63,602 nucleotides of DNA from Lachnospiraceae bacterium (GCA_021201665.1 JAJQEO010000074.1:1-63602); one strand, 5' to 3'; shown: positions 17,226-27,361, counted from the stretch's first letter. Notes: a model not told the origin generated them from the sequence alone. Program-made: numbers and translations.

Positions 17226-18230
17226 TTACTTTTCCAGAGGCTTTGTATTATTCGCCGAAGTAAGCTCCACAAACCTTCCAGTGCCGACCGCCACGGCGGT
17301 CATCGGATCCTCGGCCACCATCGTATTGATCCCGGTCCGGGCTTCGATCAGCTCCTCCAGCCCGCTCAGCAGCGAGCCGCCGCCCGTCATCACGATTCCG
17401 CGGTCTACCACGTCCGCTGCCAGCTCCGGCGGTGTCCGCTCCAGCACATTGTGAACTGCATCAACAATCTGTGCAGTGACTTCTTTCAAGGCGTCGCGCG
17501 TGTCCTCTGAAGTCACACGGATCGTCTTCGGTAGTCCGGTTACCAGATCACGCCCCTTGACCTCCATCACCTTTGGCTCCGGTTTTTCAAAGGCTGTACC
17601 AATCGTAATCTTAATCTCCTCCGCGGTCTGCTCGCCAATCATCAGCCCATATTTTTTGCGGACATAGCGGACAATCGCGTCGTCAAAATCGTCCCCGGCC
17701 ACCTTGATTGAAGTGCTGACAACGATTCCGTCCAGGGATATCACAGCCACATCACAGGTACCCCCGCCGATGTCCACAATCATATTCCCGCAGGGACGTG
17801 AAATATCAATCCCGGCGCCAATCGCAGCCGCGATCGGCTCCTCGATAATATTGACATCGCGGGCACCCGCCTGGTAGGTCGCGTCCTCTACAGCCTTCTT
17901 CTCCACCTCGGTCACGCTGCTCGGGACACAGATGCTCACACGCGGCTTGCGGAAAGACATCCTGCCGATCGCCTTCTGAATAAAGTATTTCAGCATCTGC
18001 TCGGTCACAGTGTAATCCGAAATCACACCCTTCTGCATCGGGCGCACTGCCATAATATTCCCAGGCGTCCGGCCGAGCATCAGCCGTGCCTCTTCTCCGA
18101 TTGCTTTTATTTTGTTTGTATCACGGTCATAGGCCACGACAGACGGCTCCTTTAAAACTACGCCCTTCCCCCTGACGTAGACCAATATGCTGGCCGTGCC
18201 CAGATCAATGCCGACATCCGAAGCTGCCAT
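17226..18230 (-). CDS. mreB: MreB/Mbl-type actin-like cell-shape protein
   Basis: Actin-like ATPase that guides peptidoglycan synthesis along the lateral wall. Normal length (about 334). Phosphate-1 motif GIDLGTASILVYVRG, the DIGGGTCDVAVISL phosphate-2 loop, and the adenosine motif GIVMTGGGSLLSGL are all present. It is not accompanied by mreC/mreD, so it is more likely an Mbl or MreBH-type paralogue than the operon MreB. The second ATG (18230) is 9 bases after GGGAG and is preferred to the ATG at 18236. Confidence 0.93.
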   Translation of the reverse strand: MAASDVGIDLGTASILVYVRGKGVVLKEPSVVAYDRDTNKIKAIGEEARLMLGRTPGNIMAVRPMQKGVISDYTVTEQMLKYFIQKAIGRMSFRKPRVSICVPSSVTEVEKKAVEDATYQAGARDVNIIEEPIAAAIGAGIDISRPCGNMIVDIGGGTCDVAVISLDGIVVSTSIKVAGDDFDDAIVRYVRKKYGLMIGEQTAEEIKITIGTAFEKPEPKVMEVKGRDLVTGLPKTIRVTSEDTRDALKEVTAQIVDAVHNVLERTPPELAADVVDRGIVMTGGGSLLSGLEELIEARTGINTMVAEDPMTAVAVGTGRFVELTSANNTKPLEK

Positions 18231-18256
18231 TACCATAATCTCCCTTCGTACTCTCT

Positions 18257-18493
18257 GAACTATCCATTATCTACGAACTATCCATTATCTACGAACTATC
18301 CATTATCTAAAGCTCATGAGATTGCGATAACATTCGTAACCGTTCCGTACCCTCACAGTTACTACCCCTCATCTAAAGCCCATGAGATTGTGACAACATT
18401 CGTAACCGTTCCGTACCTCACAGCTGCTACCCCTCATCTAAAGCCCATGAGATTGTGACAACCTGGCAACTGTTCAGTACCCTCACAGCTGCC
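18257..18493. repeat. Two nested tandem repeat arrays upstream of mreB
   Basis: First, three copies of an 18-base unit GAACTATCCATTATCTAC (18257-18310). Directly after it, about 2.9 copies of a 65-66-base unit beginning ATCTAAAGC at 18305, 18371 and 18436. Each long unit contains CATGAGATTG and a palindromic GTAACCGT/ACAGTTAC-like hairpin. Related single copies occur at 7127-7207 and, weakly, at 33714-33770. It lies in the 694-base gene-free gap 18231-18924. Confidence 0.9.
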
Positions 18494-18604
18494 AACATTC
18501 TTTCCTGTAGATAGTCTCCCACCATCTTAGCACACTATACTGTAAAATGGAAATTATTTTTTCGCAAGGATTTGTTTAGGATCTTCCCGATTTTTTTAGA
18601 ATCA

Positions 18605-18715
18605 TGACATACTTTAATCACAATTTCAATTTATAGTAGATCTCGTGTTAGTGAAGAGCTAACGCATTTCATAACTCACACCTGGCAGCCCCCACACGCT
18701 GCCAGGTACTCCCTC
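18605..18715. repeat. Structured dispersed element, copy 1
   Basis: Begins TGACATACTTT, then hairpin GTTAG (18647-18651)/CTAAC (18659-18663), conserved CATTTCATAACTCAC (18665-18679), hairpin CTGGCAGC (18682-18689)/GCTGCCAG (18698-18705) and ACTCCCTC. A second copy at 27362-27551 keeps all the single-stranded blocks and the second hairpin exactly, but has a different, still paired, first stem. It could be an RNA element or a mobile palindromic repeat. Confidence 0.8.
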
Positions 18716-18788
18716 AAACATTTCCTGAAAGGGACAGCCAACCCGGACAGGGCAAAACATTTTTCAACCCAAATTTTTCTCTTTCCTG

Positions 18789-18817
18789 AAAAAACCTGAC
18801 GCGAGTCAGGTTTTTTC
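18789..18817 (-). terminator. Intrinsic terminator after uvrA
   Basis: AAAAAACCTGAC-GCGA-GTCAGGTTTTTT, a 12-bp stem with poly-A/poly-T arms, about 110 bases after the uvrA stop. Between it and the stop a second GC-rich hairpin, GGGGCGCGT (18831-18839)/ACGCGCCCC, encloses a smaller GCAG/CTGC stem. Confidence 0.85.
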
Positions 18818-18924
18818 GTTTTTATGCACAGGGGCGCGTAAGGAAATTAGCAGCTTACGCTGCACGCGCCCCGCGCGGGCGAGCAGGGGACAAGTCTCCC
18901 TACTCGATTGCACACAGCCGCCTC

Positions 18925-21870
18925 TTACTCGGTCACAGACCCGGACGAGAGGTATTTCGCAATATACTGCCCCGTATAGGAAGCCGGGTTCTGCGCGACC
19001 TCCTCCGGGGTGCCCTCCGCAATCACTGTGCCGCCGCGGTCGCCGCCTTCCGGTCCCAGATCGATAATGTAATCTGCGGTCTTTATTACATCAAGATTGT
19101 GTTCGATAACGATGACCGTGTTGCCGCCCTCCGCCAGACGGTGCAGGATATCCACAAGCTTATGCACATCTGCAAAATGCAGACCGGTCGTCGGCTCATC
19201 CAGAATATAAATGGTCTTGCCGGTGCTGCGCCTGGAAAGCTCTGTGGCCAGCTTGATGCGCTGTGCCTCTCCGCCGGACAGTGTTGTGGACGGCTGGCCG
19301 AGCTTAATATAGGAAAGTCCGACATCATAGAGAGTCTCGATCTTTCTGCGGATCAGAGGCAGATGCTCGAAAAATTTCAATGCCTCCTCCACCGTCATAT
19401 CCAGGACATCATAGATGGATTTTCCCTTGTATTTCACCTCGAGAGTCTCGCGGTTATAGCGTTTCCCATGGCACACCTCGCAGGGCACATAGACATCCGG
19501 CAGGAAATGCATTTCAATCTTAAGGATGCCGTCCCCGGCGCAGGCCTCGCAGCGGCCGCCCTTGATGTTAAAGCTGAAACGGCCTTTTTTATAGCCGTGC
19601 GCTTTCGCGTCCGCCGTAGACGCGAACAGATCGCGGATCATATCAAAAACACCCGTATAGGTCGCGGGATTGGAGCGCGGCGTACGCCCGATCGGGGACT
19701 GGTCGATGTTAATCACTTTATCAAGCTGGCCGATGCCAAGAACGGCCCGATGCCGTCCCGGAATCGTGTGGGCACGGTTCAGATCTTTTGCCAGACGTTT
19801 GTACAAAATCTCATTGATCAGAGAGCTTTTCCCCGAACCGGAGACGCCGGTCACACAGGTCATCACGCCCAGCGGAATCTTTACATTGATATTTTTTAAA
19901 TTATTCTCCTGTGCGCCGCGTACCTCCAGCCAGCCGGTCGGCGCACGCCTCGTCTCTGGTACCGGAATAAAGAGCCGATGGCTTAAGTAGGCGCCCGTGA
20001 TGGATGCCGGACAGTTTTTCAAATCCTTCGCCGTCCCGGCTGCCACGACCTCGCCGCCGTGTTCGCCCGCGCCGGGGCCGATATCCACGATATAGTCCGC
20101 CGCGTACATCGTCTCCTCATCGTGTTCCACCACAATCAGAGTATTTCCAAGATCCTTCAGATTGTTCAGCGTCCGCAGCAGCTTGTCATTATCGCGCTGA
20201 TGCAGGCCGATGCTCGGCTCGTCCAGAATATAGGCCACACCAACAAGCCCGGAACCAATCTGTGTCGCCAGGCGGATGCGCTGCGCTTCGCCGCCGGAGA
20301 GCGTACCGGTCGCACGCGACAGGCTCAGATAATCCAGCCCCACATCTACCAGAAAGCCAATCCTCGCGCGGATCTCTTTTAGAATCTGCGCGCCGATCAG
20401 AGTCTGCTGCTGCGTCAGCGTCAGATCCGCCAGAAATTTCTGCAGATCTCCGACCGACATGGAGGTAATCTCGTGAATATTTTTTTCACCGACAGTCACC
20501 GCCAGCGCGGACGGCTTCAGCCTCTGTCCGCGGCAGGCCTTGCAGGGAGTGATCCGCATAAAGCTCTCATATTCCTGCTTGGTATAATCCGAGGAAGTCT
20601 CCCGATAGCGCTGCTCCACATTTCGGATCAGGCCGTCAAAGACCACATCGTACACGCCGACGCCGCGCTGTCCTTTATAGTGTACCTTGACAGATCTGCC
20701 GTCCGTCCCATAGATCAGCATATGCTGAATGTCCGGCTGCAGCTGCTCGAACGGTGTCGACAGATCAAACTTGTACTCCTTCGCCAGTGCCGTCAGCAGC
20801 GCATAGGTAAAGCTGGACGGATCCGTGCAGGACTGCCAGCCATTCACGACAATCGCCCCGCCCAGAATACTTAAGGATTTATCCGGAATCATCAGATCAA
20901 CGTCAAATTCCATCTTATACCCCAGTCCGGTACACTCCGGGCAGGCGCCGAACGGATTATTAAAGGAAAAGCTGCGCGGCTCAATCTCATCAATACTGAT
21001 ATTGCAGTCCGGGCAGGAAAAGCTCTGGCTGAAGCTGATCAGCTCGCCTTCCCCGGTATCCACATAACCCAGGCCGTCCGCCAGCTGCAGCACCGTTTCC
21101 ATCGAATCCGTCAGACGTTTTTCAATCCCCGGCTTCACGACCAGACGGTCCACCACAATCTCAATATTGTGCTTGATATTCTTTTCCAGTTTAATCTCTT
21201 CGGAGAGCTCGTACATATTCCCGTCAATCCGCACCCGCACGTACCCGCTGCGCTTTGCCTGATCCAAAAGCTTTACATGCTCTCCCTTGCGTCCACGCAC
21301 CACCGGCGCCAGCAGCTGGATGCGGGTCCGCTCCGGGAGTGCCATGATCTGATCGACCATCTGATCGACACTCTGTTTTTTAATTTCACGTCCGCACTTC
21401 GGGCAGTGCGGGATACCGATACGCGCATACAGCAATCGGAAATAATCATAGATCTCCGTCACCGTGCCGACCGTCGAGCGCGGGTTGCGGTTCGTCGTCT
21501 TCTGGTCAATGGAAATTGCCGGGGGCAGACCCTCAATGCTCTCCACATCCGGCTTCTCCATCTGTCCTAAAAATTGCCGTGCGTACGAAGAGAGCGACTC
21601 CATATACCGGCGCTGCCCCTCCGCGTAGATCGTGTCAAACGCCAGAGAAGACTTGCCGGAGCCGGAAAGCCCGGTAAGTACCACAAACTGGTTCCGCGGA
21701 ATGTCCAGATTGATGTTCTTTAAATTATGCTCACTCGCGCCGCGGATGCGGATGAACTGCTTTTTGTCGGCTGTATTCGGTTTTTTACCTGCAGACATCG
21801 CACCGTCCCCAGGAATTTCATATCCCTCTATTTTGTTTTCTACAAGATCATTTGCATTTGTCAAATCCAT
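18925..21870 (-). CDS. uvrA: Excinuclease ABC subunit A
   Basis: Damage-recognition ATPase of nucleotide excision repair, loading UvrB onto DNA. Two ABC ATPase modules are visible: Walker [20 protein letters not shown] followed by [17 protein letters not shown], and [15 protein letters not shown]; both LSGGEAQRI signatures; zinc modules [14 protein letters not shown]...CPECTGLG and [27 protein letters not shown] in part. The 981-residue form has an N-terminal extension of about 40 residues over typical UvrA; a start at 21798 with GGGGA upstream is an alternative. uvrB lies just upstream on the same strand, giving a uvrB-uvrA order. Confidence 0.97.
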   Translation of the reverse strand: MDLTNANDLVENKIEGYEIPGDGAMSAGKKPNTADKKQFIRIRGASEHNLKNINLDIPRNQFVVLTGLSGSGKSSLAFDTIYAEGQRRYMESLSSYARQFLGQMEKPDVESIEGLPPAISIDQKTTNRNPRSTVGTVTEIYDYFRLLYARIGIPHCPKCGREIKKQSVDQMVDQIMALPERTRIQLLAPVVRGRKGEHVKLLDQAKRSGYVRVRIDGNMYELSEEIKLEKNIKHNIEIVVDRLVVKPGIEKRLTDSMETVLQLADGLGYVDTGEGELISFSQSFSCPDCNISIDEIEPRSFSFNNPFGACPECTGLGYKMEFDVDLMIPDKSLSILGGAIVVNGWQSCTDPSSFTYALLTALAKEYKFDLSTPFEQLQPDIQHMLIYGTDGRSVKVHYKGQRGVGVYDVVFDGLIRNVEQRYRETSSDYTKQEYESFMRITPCKACRGQRLKPSALAVTVGEKNIHEITSMSVGDLQKFLADLTLTQQQTLIGAQILKEIRARIGFLVDVGLDYLSLSRATGTLSGGEAQRIRLATQIGSGLVGVAYILDEPSIGLHQRDNDKLLRTLNNLKDLGNTLIVVEHDEETMYAADYIVDIGPGAGEHGGEVVAAGTAKDLKNCPASITGAYLSHRLFIPVPETRRAPTGWLEVRGAQENNLKNINVKIPLGVMTCVTGVSGSGKSSLINEILYKRLAKDLNRAHTIPGRHRAVLGIGQLDKVINIDQSPIGRTPRSNPATYTGVFDMIRDLFASTADAKAHGYKKGRFSFNIKGGRCEACAGDGILKIEMHFLPDVYVPCEVCHGKRYNRETLEVKYKGKSIYDVLDMTVEEALKFFEHLPLIRRKIETLYDVGLSYIKLGQPSTTLSGGEAQRIKLATELSRRSTGKTIYILDEPTTGLHFADVHKLVDILHRLAEGGNTVIVIEHNLDVIKTADYIIDLGPEGGDRGGTVIAEGTPEEVAQNPASYTGQYIAKYLSSGSVTE

Positions 21871-21908
21871 TTTCAGGCAGCTCTCCTATTTTCGTTTTAT
21901 CCTACATT

Positions 21909-21959
21909 TTTTATATTTCTTCTAATTTTATATTTCTTCTAATTTTATATTTCTTCTAA
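21909..21959. repeat. Three tandem copies of a 17-bp AT-rich unit
   Basis: TTTTATATTTCTTCTAA repeated three times without a mismatch, in the 233-base gap between uvrB and uvrA, about 40 bases upstream of the uvrA start. On the transcribed strand it reads as a purine-rich AGAAGAAATATAAAA run. Confidence 0.9.
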
Positions 21960-22103
21960 TTCGAATCGAGATAATTTCGGACGATATCTCCAGACAATCT
22001 ATTCGACGTCTGCTCAGGGACAGAAGGTTCTCGACAGTCAGAAACTTCTATTCGTTCTTCCGTCACCCTTTTCTCTCATAAATATCCCGCATTGCATTTA
22101 CCT

Positions 22104-24104
22104 TCAGCCCTCAATCTCCTGCAGATGCTTCTTCAGCAGGATCATCTTATCACGCAGCTCGGCGGCACTCTCGAAATCCAGCTCGGAAGCCGCTTTTTTC
22201 ATCTTCTTTTGCACCTCGGCGATCAGCTTCTCCAGCTCCTCGCGGTTCATCGACTCCGGATCCTTCTCCATCTGCACTTCCTGCTTTGCCAGCTCTTTCG
22301 AGATGCTGATCAGGTCGCGCACCGCCTTTTTGATCGTCTGCGGCGTAATACCGTGTTCCTCATTATACTTTTCCTGCAGTTCGCGGCGCCTCTGTGTCTC
22401 GTCAATGGCCACACGCATGGAATCCGTGATCACATCCGCGTACATAATGACATGCCCCTGCGCGTTTCTCGCCGCACGGCCGATTGTCTGAATCAGGGAC
22501 ACGGAAGAACGCAGAAAGCCTTCCTTATCCGCGTCTAAAATCGCCACCAGCGAAATCTCCGGGATATCCAGACCCTCCCGCAGAAGGTTGATCCCGACCA
22601 GCACGTCAAACACATCCAGCCGCATATCGCGGATGATCTCCGTCCGCTCCAGCGTGTCGATGTCCGAATGCAGATAGCGCACGCGGATGCCGACCTCTTT
22701 CATATAGTCCGTCAGGTCCTCGGCCATCCGTTTAGTCAGAGTCGTCACCAGCACCTTATTGCCTGCCGCCGTCTCCTTGTTGATCTCACCGATCAGGTCG
22801 TCAATCTGCCCCTCGACCGGCCGTACTTCTACCTGCGGATCCAGAAGTCCCGTAGGACGGATAATCTGCTCCGCCCTCAGAAGCTCATGCTCCTCCTCGT
22901 AATCGCCCGGCGTCGCAGAGACAAACATAAGCTGGTCTATTTTATCCTCAAACTCACCAAAATTCAAGGGACGATTATCCTTCGCCGAAGGCAGGCGGAA
23001 CCCATAATCCACCAGCGTCGTCTTGCGCGACTGATCGCCGACAAACATCGCGCGGATCTGCGGCACCGTCTTGTGTGACTCGTCAATAATCATCAGAAAG
23101 TCATCACCGAAATAATCCATCAGCGTGTGCGGCGTCGCCCCCGCCGGCAGCCCCGCCAGATGCCGCGAATAATTCTCCACGCCCGAGCAGAAGCCCGTCT
23201 CACGCAGCATCTCCACATCAAAATTCGTCCGCTCCGCGATCCGCTGCGCCTCGATCAGCTTGTCCTCGCTCTTAAAATACTCGACCCGCTCTTTCATCTC
23301 TTCCTCGATTGCGTCCGCTGCCTTCAGAATTTTCTCCATCGGCACCACATAATGCGATGCCGGAAAGACCGCGATAAAATCCAGGCCCTTCTTGACCGCA
23401 CCCGTCAGCACGTCGATCTCCGTGATCCGGTCAATCTCATCCCCGAAGAACTCCACCCGATACGCATAGTCATCCGCATTCGCCGGGAAAATTTCCAGCA
23501 CATCCCCATGCACGCGAAAAGTGGCGCGGTGAAAATCCATCTCATTGCGCTCATACTGAATGTCAATCAGCTTGCGTAGGATCTCATCCCGGTCCCGCTC
23601 CTGACCCTGGCGCAGATACAGTACCAGATCTTTATAATCCGCCGGGCTGCCCAGACCGTAAATACAGGAAACACTCGCCACAATGATCACATCCCGGCGC
23701 TCCACCAGCGATGCCGTCGCCGACAGGCGCAGTTTGTCAATCTCATCATTGATCGCCGAATCCTTCGCAATATACGTATCCGACGACGGGACATACGCTT
23801 CCGGTTGGTAATAATCATAGTAGCTCACAAAGTACTCCACCGCGTTCTCAGGGAAGAACTCTTTAAATTCGCTGTACAACTGGGCAGCAAGGGTTTTATT
23901 GTGCGCAATTACCAAAGTCGGCTTCTGCAGCTGCTCGATCACGTTCGCCATCGTGAAGGTCTTCCCGGAGCCGGTCACGCCCAGCAAAGTCTCGAATTGA
24001 TTGCCTTCTTTGAAGCCCTTGACCAGTTCGGCAATCGCCTGGGGCTGATCGCCGGTGGGAGAGTACTCACTGTGAAGCTTAAAAGGTTTTTGTTCAAGTT
24101 GCAC
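22104..24104 (-). CDS. uvrB: Excinuclease ABC subunit B
   Basis: Helicase-like core of nucleotide excision repair that verifies damage and recruits UvrC. The 666-residue form begins at a GTG (24104) preceded by a perfect AGGAGGTGG site and gives the family N-terminus, [19 protein letters not shown]. Motifs: Walker A GVTGSGKT (42-49), beta-hairpin [22 protein letters not shown]-type DESH, motif [11 protein letters not shown], and the C-terminal UVR coiled coil ([21 protein letters not shown], in part). The frame extends to 24350 but that part is repeat sequence. A LexA-box promoter lies about 390 bases upstream. Confidence 0.97.
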   Translation of the reverse strand: MQLEQKPFKLHSEYSPTGDQPQAIAELVKGFKEGNQFETLLGVTGSGKTFTMANVIEQLQKPTLVIAHNKTLAAQLYSEFKEFFPENAVEYFVSYYDYYQPEAYVPSSDTYIAKDSAINDEIDKLRLSATASLVERRDVIIVASVSCIYGLGSPADYKDLVLYLRQGQERDRDEILRKLIDIQYERNEMDFHRATFRVHGDVLEIFPANADDYAYRVEFFGDEIDRITEIDVLTGAVKKGLDFIAVFPASHYVVPMEKILKAADAIEEEMKERVEYFKSEDKLIEAQRIAERTNFDVEMLRETGFCSGVENYSRHLAGLPAGATPHTLMDYFGDDFLMIIDESHKTVPQIRAMFVGDQSRKTTLVDYGFRLPSAKDNRPLNFGEFEDKIDQLMFVSATPGDYEEEHELLRAEQIIRPTGLLDPQVEVRPVEGQIDDLIGEINKETAAGNKVLVTTLTKRMAEDLTDYMKEVGIRVRYLHSDIDTLERTEIIRDMRLDVFDVLVGINLLREGLDIPEISLVAILDADKEGFLRSSVSLIQTIGRAARNAQGHVIMYADVITDSMRVAIDETQRRRELQEKYNEEHGITPQTIKKAVRDLISISKELAKQEVQMEKDPESMNREELEKLIAEVQKKMKKAASELDFESAAELRDKMILLKKHLQEIEG

Positions 24105-24238
24105 AAAAGCCACCTCCTGATTCCGTATATCGAATAGGAGACAGCTTGCCTGTCTCCTCGCGCCGAGCCGCGCCAGCGTCAGCTGGATACTTCCTTTCGC
24201 GGCTCGTGCGCATAAAAAAGGTCTTCTATAAGGCAGAA

Positions 24239-24369
24239 ATTCGTAACCATGCGTTACATGTCCTGATTCACGAAGTGAATCGGGACGAAGGCCGCGCCAT
24301 TGCGCGCAAGCGCAATTTTGCATGCGCGGCTCCACTTCAAAAATCGTCATTTTAGGCCTCGTTACGAAT
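24239..24369. repeat. 131-bp palindromic element with 9-bp terminal inverted repeats
   Basis: Bounded by ATTCGTAAC (24239-24247) and GTTACGAAT (24361-24369). Inside are two hairpins: TGTCCTGATTC...GAATCGGGAC and GCCGCGCC...GCGCGGC with an inner GCGCGCAAGCGC stem. The core from ATGTCCTG to GCGGCTCCACTT is homologous to the 83-bp insertion in plsY at 32732-32814. The gene-free gap here (24105-24581, 477 bases) also holds the uvrB leader and promoter. Another inverted GCCGCG/CGCGGC stretch lies nearer uvrB (24150-24210). Confidence 0.8.
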
Positions 24370-24495
24370 ACAGGTCACTAAACCCGGATTTTCCGACTCC
24401 GCAACACCCTGTAAAACCTGGTAGACTGAATAACACAGCAGGTCACTAAACGGACGGCTCAAATCTTTCAGCAGTATACCACATCCTTTCAAAAA

Positions 24496-24525
24496 AGTAT
24501 AGCCACTTTTTCGAATATTTGTTCG
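24496..24525 (-). promoter_or_regulatory. LexA box and -10 element of the uvrBA unit
   Basis: CGAATATTTGTTCG (24512-24525) matches 12 of 14 positions of the Gram-positive SOS box CGAACRNRYGTTCG. On the minus strand it is followed 10 bases later by a TATACT -10 hexamer (24496-24501), with the box covering the -35 region. It points toward uvrB; LexA control of uvrBA is well known in Bacillota. Confidence 0.65.
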
Positions 24526-24581
24526 ATTCGGCGGCTATCACTTAAATTTGCTGTTATGTACGACTTATTTCTGAAATGTAA

Positions 24582-25043
24582 CTACGCGCTCAGGTATTCA
24601 TCTATGCATTCGTTTATCATTCGCTCAAATGATTCTGCAAATCTTAGATCGTCCTCCTGAGTACGTTTCGCCGGACCTTTTAAATGATTTTTGCTTTTGC
24701 TCCTCCTGGCTTTCTTGTTCAGGTGGCGCTCCATCAACATCTGATCTATGTTCGCATCTGTGTACCAGCGTCCACTCTGATGAATAGCATACGCACCCTT
24801 TCCAAGAGCCATTGCTGCCACTCCATAATCTTGAGTTACTACGATATCGCCGCGTTTGCACTGATTGACGAGTGCAAAATCCACTGCATCAGCGCCGGCT
24901 CCGATGACCTGAATGTCACTGTAATCAGATTCCAGTACGTGATTCGTATCACATAACAAAGTAACCGGAATTTCATGTTTCTGTGCAATTCGCTCCACAG
25001 TATGAACCACTGGGCAGGCATCAGCATCTACAAGAATCTTCAT
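24582..25043 (-). CDS. YaiI/YqxD family protein (DUF188/UPF0178)
   Basis: A 153-residue member of a conserved family of unknown biochemical role, thought to have a PIN-like nuclease fold. Family signatures are the N-terminal MKILVDADACPV, the GADAVDFALVNQ segment, GDIVVTQDYGVAAMALGKGA and the C-terminal KGPAKRTQEDDLRFAESFE. All the conserved acidic residues appear present. It lies upstream of uvrB's promoter and is probably not in that transcription unit. Confidence 0.9.
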   Translation of the reverse strand: MKILVDADACPVVHTVERIAQKHEIPVTLLCDTNHVLESDYSDIQVIGAGADAVDFALVNQCKRGDIVVTQDYGVAAMALGKGAYAIHQSGRWYTDANIDQMLMERHLNKKARRSKSKNHLKGPAKRTQEDDLRFAESFERMINECIDEYLSA

Positions 25044-25109
25044 TCGTCATTCTTCTCCATATAAGCATATACTTACAATTTTCTTACTGCAGTAGTCTTT
25101 CCCACAAAT

Positions 25110-26093
25110 TTACAATCGTCCGGAATATACAGCTACACGAAGCTGATTCCGGTAATCAGATAAGATATTCTCTATTCGTTTGTTCATATCCGGATTCCGG
25201 TAGTTGTCCGCTTCCTGATTCAAGCGTATCAAAAACTCTATCTCTGCTTTTGCATGACGCAGATAATTTCCTTTATTTCTCTGAACGTTCTTTACTGTCA
25301 GCCTGACTTGAGCCATATGAGCGCTCATATATGGAAACAGGCAATAATACAGTTCATCCTCTGCGAAAGAAAGATGTCCGAGACTGCCTCCGCTTTTATC
25401 AGCAATCATCAATCGTCCATTTCGGAGGGACGCCGGATAGACACTTTCAGCGACACGCAGGGAAGCTATTCTTCTCATGACATCCAGATTCTGCTTTTCT
25501 CCGACATAGGCACGAAAACGATAAATTTTTCGATTCTCTTTATCAACCTTGTCCGGCTCGGCTACTTTGGGCAGGCAATCTGCCGGTTCCACAAACTGCA
25601 TTGCCAGGCAGTGAAACAGGCGTTCCTGACTGGAGATGCGAAGTGCATCTGTATTTCCGGTAACATTGCATTCCACTTCGACTGCATCCAGTAAATCTCG
25701 CGTAGCATGATAAATACTCCTCAGAAACAATGGGAATTCTTCTTCATTTGGGTCCCACATGTATTTCCCATTGGTTACCTTTTGATATAGACCTTCCGTA
25801 TCAATATCCATATGGTATGGGGTGTAAATATTTCTCGCTGTAAATACAGACTCATTTACGATTTCTCTCCAAACGACTTCTGCTACGGTTTTCGTCAGGA
25901 AAAATTCTTCATTTTTGAGCAAAGAATAAGCAGCATTAATCCTCTGCGCCAGTTCCTGGCGTTCTTTTGAATCCGTTCCTGCTGCATCCGGATGATATTG
26001 CCCAATTAATCTCCGAAACTTTATCTTAGCCGTTCTGCCATCATCTTCATCCGTAATTCCCAGGATTCGTTTTGCTTCTTCAAGCGGTCTTTT
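25110..26093 (-). CDS. J-domain protein, start unclear
   Basis: The open frame from 26093 encodes a J-domain at once: EEAKRILGITDEDD, then RRLIGQYHPDAAG with the diagnostic HPD (about 25992-25984) and INAAYSLLKNEE. A C-terminal region of about 260 residues follows that I do not recognise (contains YHATRDLLDAVEVE and AEIEFLIRLNQEAD). J-domains stimulate DnaK-type ATPases. No ATG, GTG or TTG occurs between the upstream stop and the HPD motif; the first conventional start (TTG, 25922) would lose the J-domain. The upstream recD2 fragment runs into it in another frame, so the original 5' end has probably been lost or replaced. Confidence 0.65.
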   Translation of the reverse strand, partial: KRPLEEAKRILGITDEDDGRTAKIKFRRLIGQYHPDAAGTDSKERQELAQRINAAYSLLKNEEFFLTKTVAEVVWREIVNESVFTARNIYTPYHMDIDTEGLYQKVTNGKYMWDPNEEEFPLFLRSIYHATRDLLDAVEVECNVTGNTDALRISSQERLFHCLAMQFVEPADCLPKVAEPDKVDKENRKIYRFRAYVGEKQNLDVMRRIASLRVAESVYPASLRNGRLMIADKSGGSLGHLSFAEDELYYCLFPYMSAHMAQVRLTVKNVQRNKGNYLRHAKAEIEFLIRLNQEADNYRNPDMNKRIENILSDYRNQLRVAVYSGRL

Positions 26094-26785
26094 TCAATCC
26101 CCAGCTTAGAAGCTATCGTGTCTGCTGTCTTAAAGCCGATGCCCCATATATCATCCGCTAACTTGTATGGATTTTCTTCAACGATCCTGATGCTCTCATT
26201 TCCATAGGTTCGGTAAATCTTCGCGGCATGGGCAGTACTGACATCATTGCTCTGCAGGAATAGCATGATGTTCTTGATCTCTTTCTGTTCCTGCCAGCTT
26301 TTCTTGACCTGGTTCACACGCTTCTGTCCGATGCCAGCCACTTCAAGCAGCCGATCCGGCTCCGTCTCGATGATCTCCAGAGTATCCTTTCCGAACTGCT
26401 GAACAATCCGTTTTGCAAACTTCGGACCAACACCTTTAATCAGACCGCTACCCAGATATTTTTCAATCCCGTAAGTTGTAGCCGGCAATGTTTCTTCCCA
26501 CTTTTCTGCAGAAAACTGCCGCCCATACTTGCCATCAATCTTCCACTGTCCCTGCATAGAGAGTACCGAGCCGACATGGACATCAGGCATGTTTCCGACC
26601 ACCGTCACCAGGTCACTGTAACCTTTTGCACGGCATTTGATCACAGAAAAGCCGTTTTCTGCGTTCTGATATGTAATTCGTTCCACAGTGCCAGTCAAAC
26701 GCGAAGCGTTTTCTTCATGACTGGCACGTCCTGCCCCCGAATGTAAATGAGGGGGCGTTTCCCGCACACAGCGAAGATTGTCCAT
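26021..26785 (-). pseudogene. Truncated second RecD2-like gene
   Basis: Encodes only the N-terminal accessory part of a RecD2 helicase: OB-like segment (RLTGTVERITYQNAENGFSV), helix-hairpin-helix repeats (GSGLIKGVGPKFAKRIV, LEVAGIGQKRVNQVK) and LADDIWGIGFKTADTIASKLGI. Homology stops at about 26090; the last 23 residues are an out-of-frame reading of the J-domain gene. Walker A and all helicase motifs are missing, so it cannot be an active helicase. The first 25 codons overlap a palindromic element (GTGCCAGTC 26688-26696/GACTGGCAC 26719-26727), suggesting the start has also been rebuilt. The intact recD2 is at 14749-17064. Confidence 0.85.
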
Positions 26786-26819
26786 AACGCCGCCACCCAC
26801 CCTGCCTTAATAATTTTGT

Positions 26820-27215
26820 TTACAAACGAATGATTTCCGGTTCATGGCTAAAGGATGAAATCGTCGCTACAGCATCCTTAAAGTAATATATCGCCGTATT
26901 TCCTTCCGAACCTGTCGTATACATTTTCCTCAAATTCGGATAGGCGTCCAGCATAGATTCCTGTGCTTCTACCCGCTCATCTAATACTAACGTTCCGCAA
27001 ACACGAATCCAGTCCCCCTTTGACATTGCGCAGATTTCCACTTTCGGATTCACCGCAATCTGTTTCGCCACATCCTTCGTCTTTCCTGTCTGAATATATA
27101 GATTGCCATCATAAATGTGAATTGTGCCAAACGGTCTGACCCTGGCCTGCTCCCCGTCAACAGTTGCCAGATAATACGTGCCTGCATCCTTTAGAAACTC
27201 ATATACTTTCTGCAT
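26820..27215 (-). CDS. Pyridoxamine 5'-phosphate oxidase-like flavin protein
   Basis: Split-barrel FMN-binding family protein of about 131 residues. The order YYLATVDGEQARVRPFG, YIQTGKTKDVAKQI, NPKVEICAM, WIRVCGTL is typical of PNPOx-like proteins common in gut Clostridia. Substrate unknown. The ATG at 27215 has GAGG 8 bases upstream and starts at MQKVYEFLKDAG, the usual beginning; the open frame goes on to 27242. A truncated recD2 follows 35 bases downstream. Confidence 0.85.
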   Translation of the reverse strand: MQKVYEFLKDAGTYYLATVDGEQARVRPFGTIHIYDGNLYIQTGKTKDVAKQIAVNPKVEICAMSKGDWIRVCGTLVLDERVEAQESMLDAYPNLRKMYTTGSEGNTAIYYFKDAVATISSFSHEPEIIRL

Positions 27216-27361
27216 CCTTTTATCCTCACTTTCTTCCATCATTACAGAAAAAAAACCTGCAATCCATTCTTTTTCATTCTGAATCCGTAAATCGACATCA
27301 TCTTATCATAAAAACCAGGCAGCTTCAACAAAGAAGCAACCTATTTGAAATTTTATAATTC

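Noticed and set aside
18305..18493. CRISPR array upstream of mreB
   Set aside because: The repeats are directly adjacent tandem units without unique spacers and no cas genes are present.
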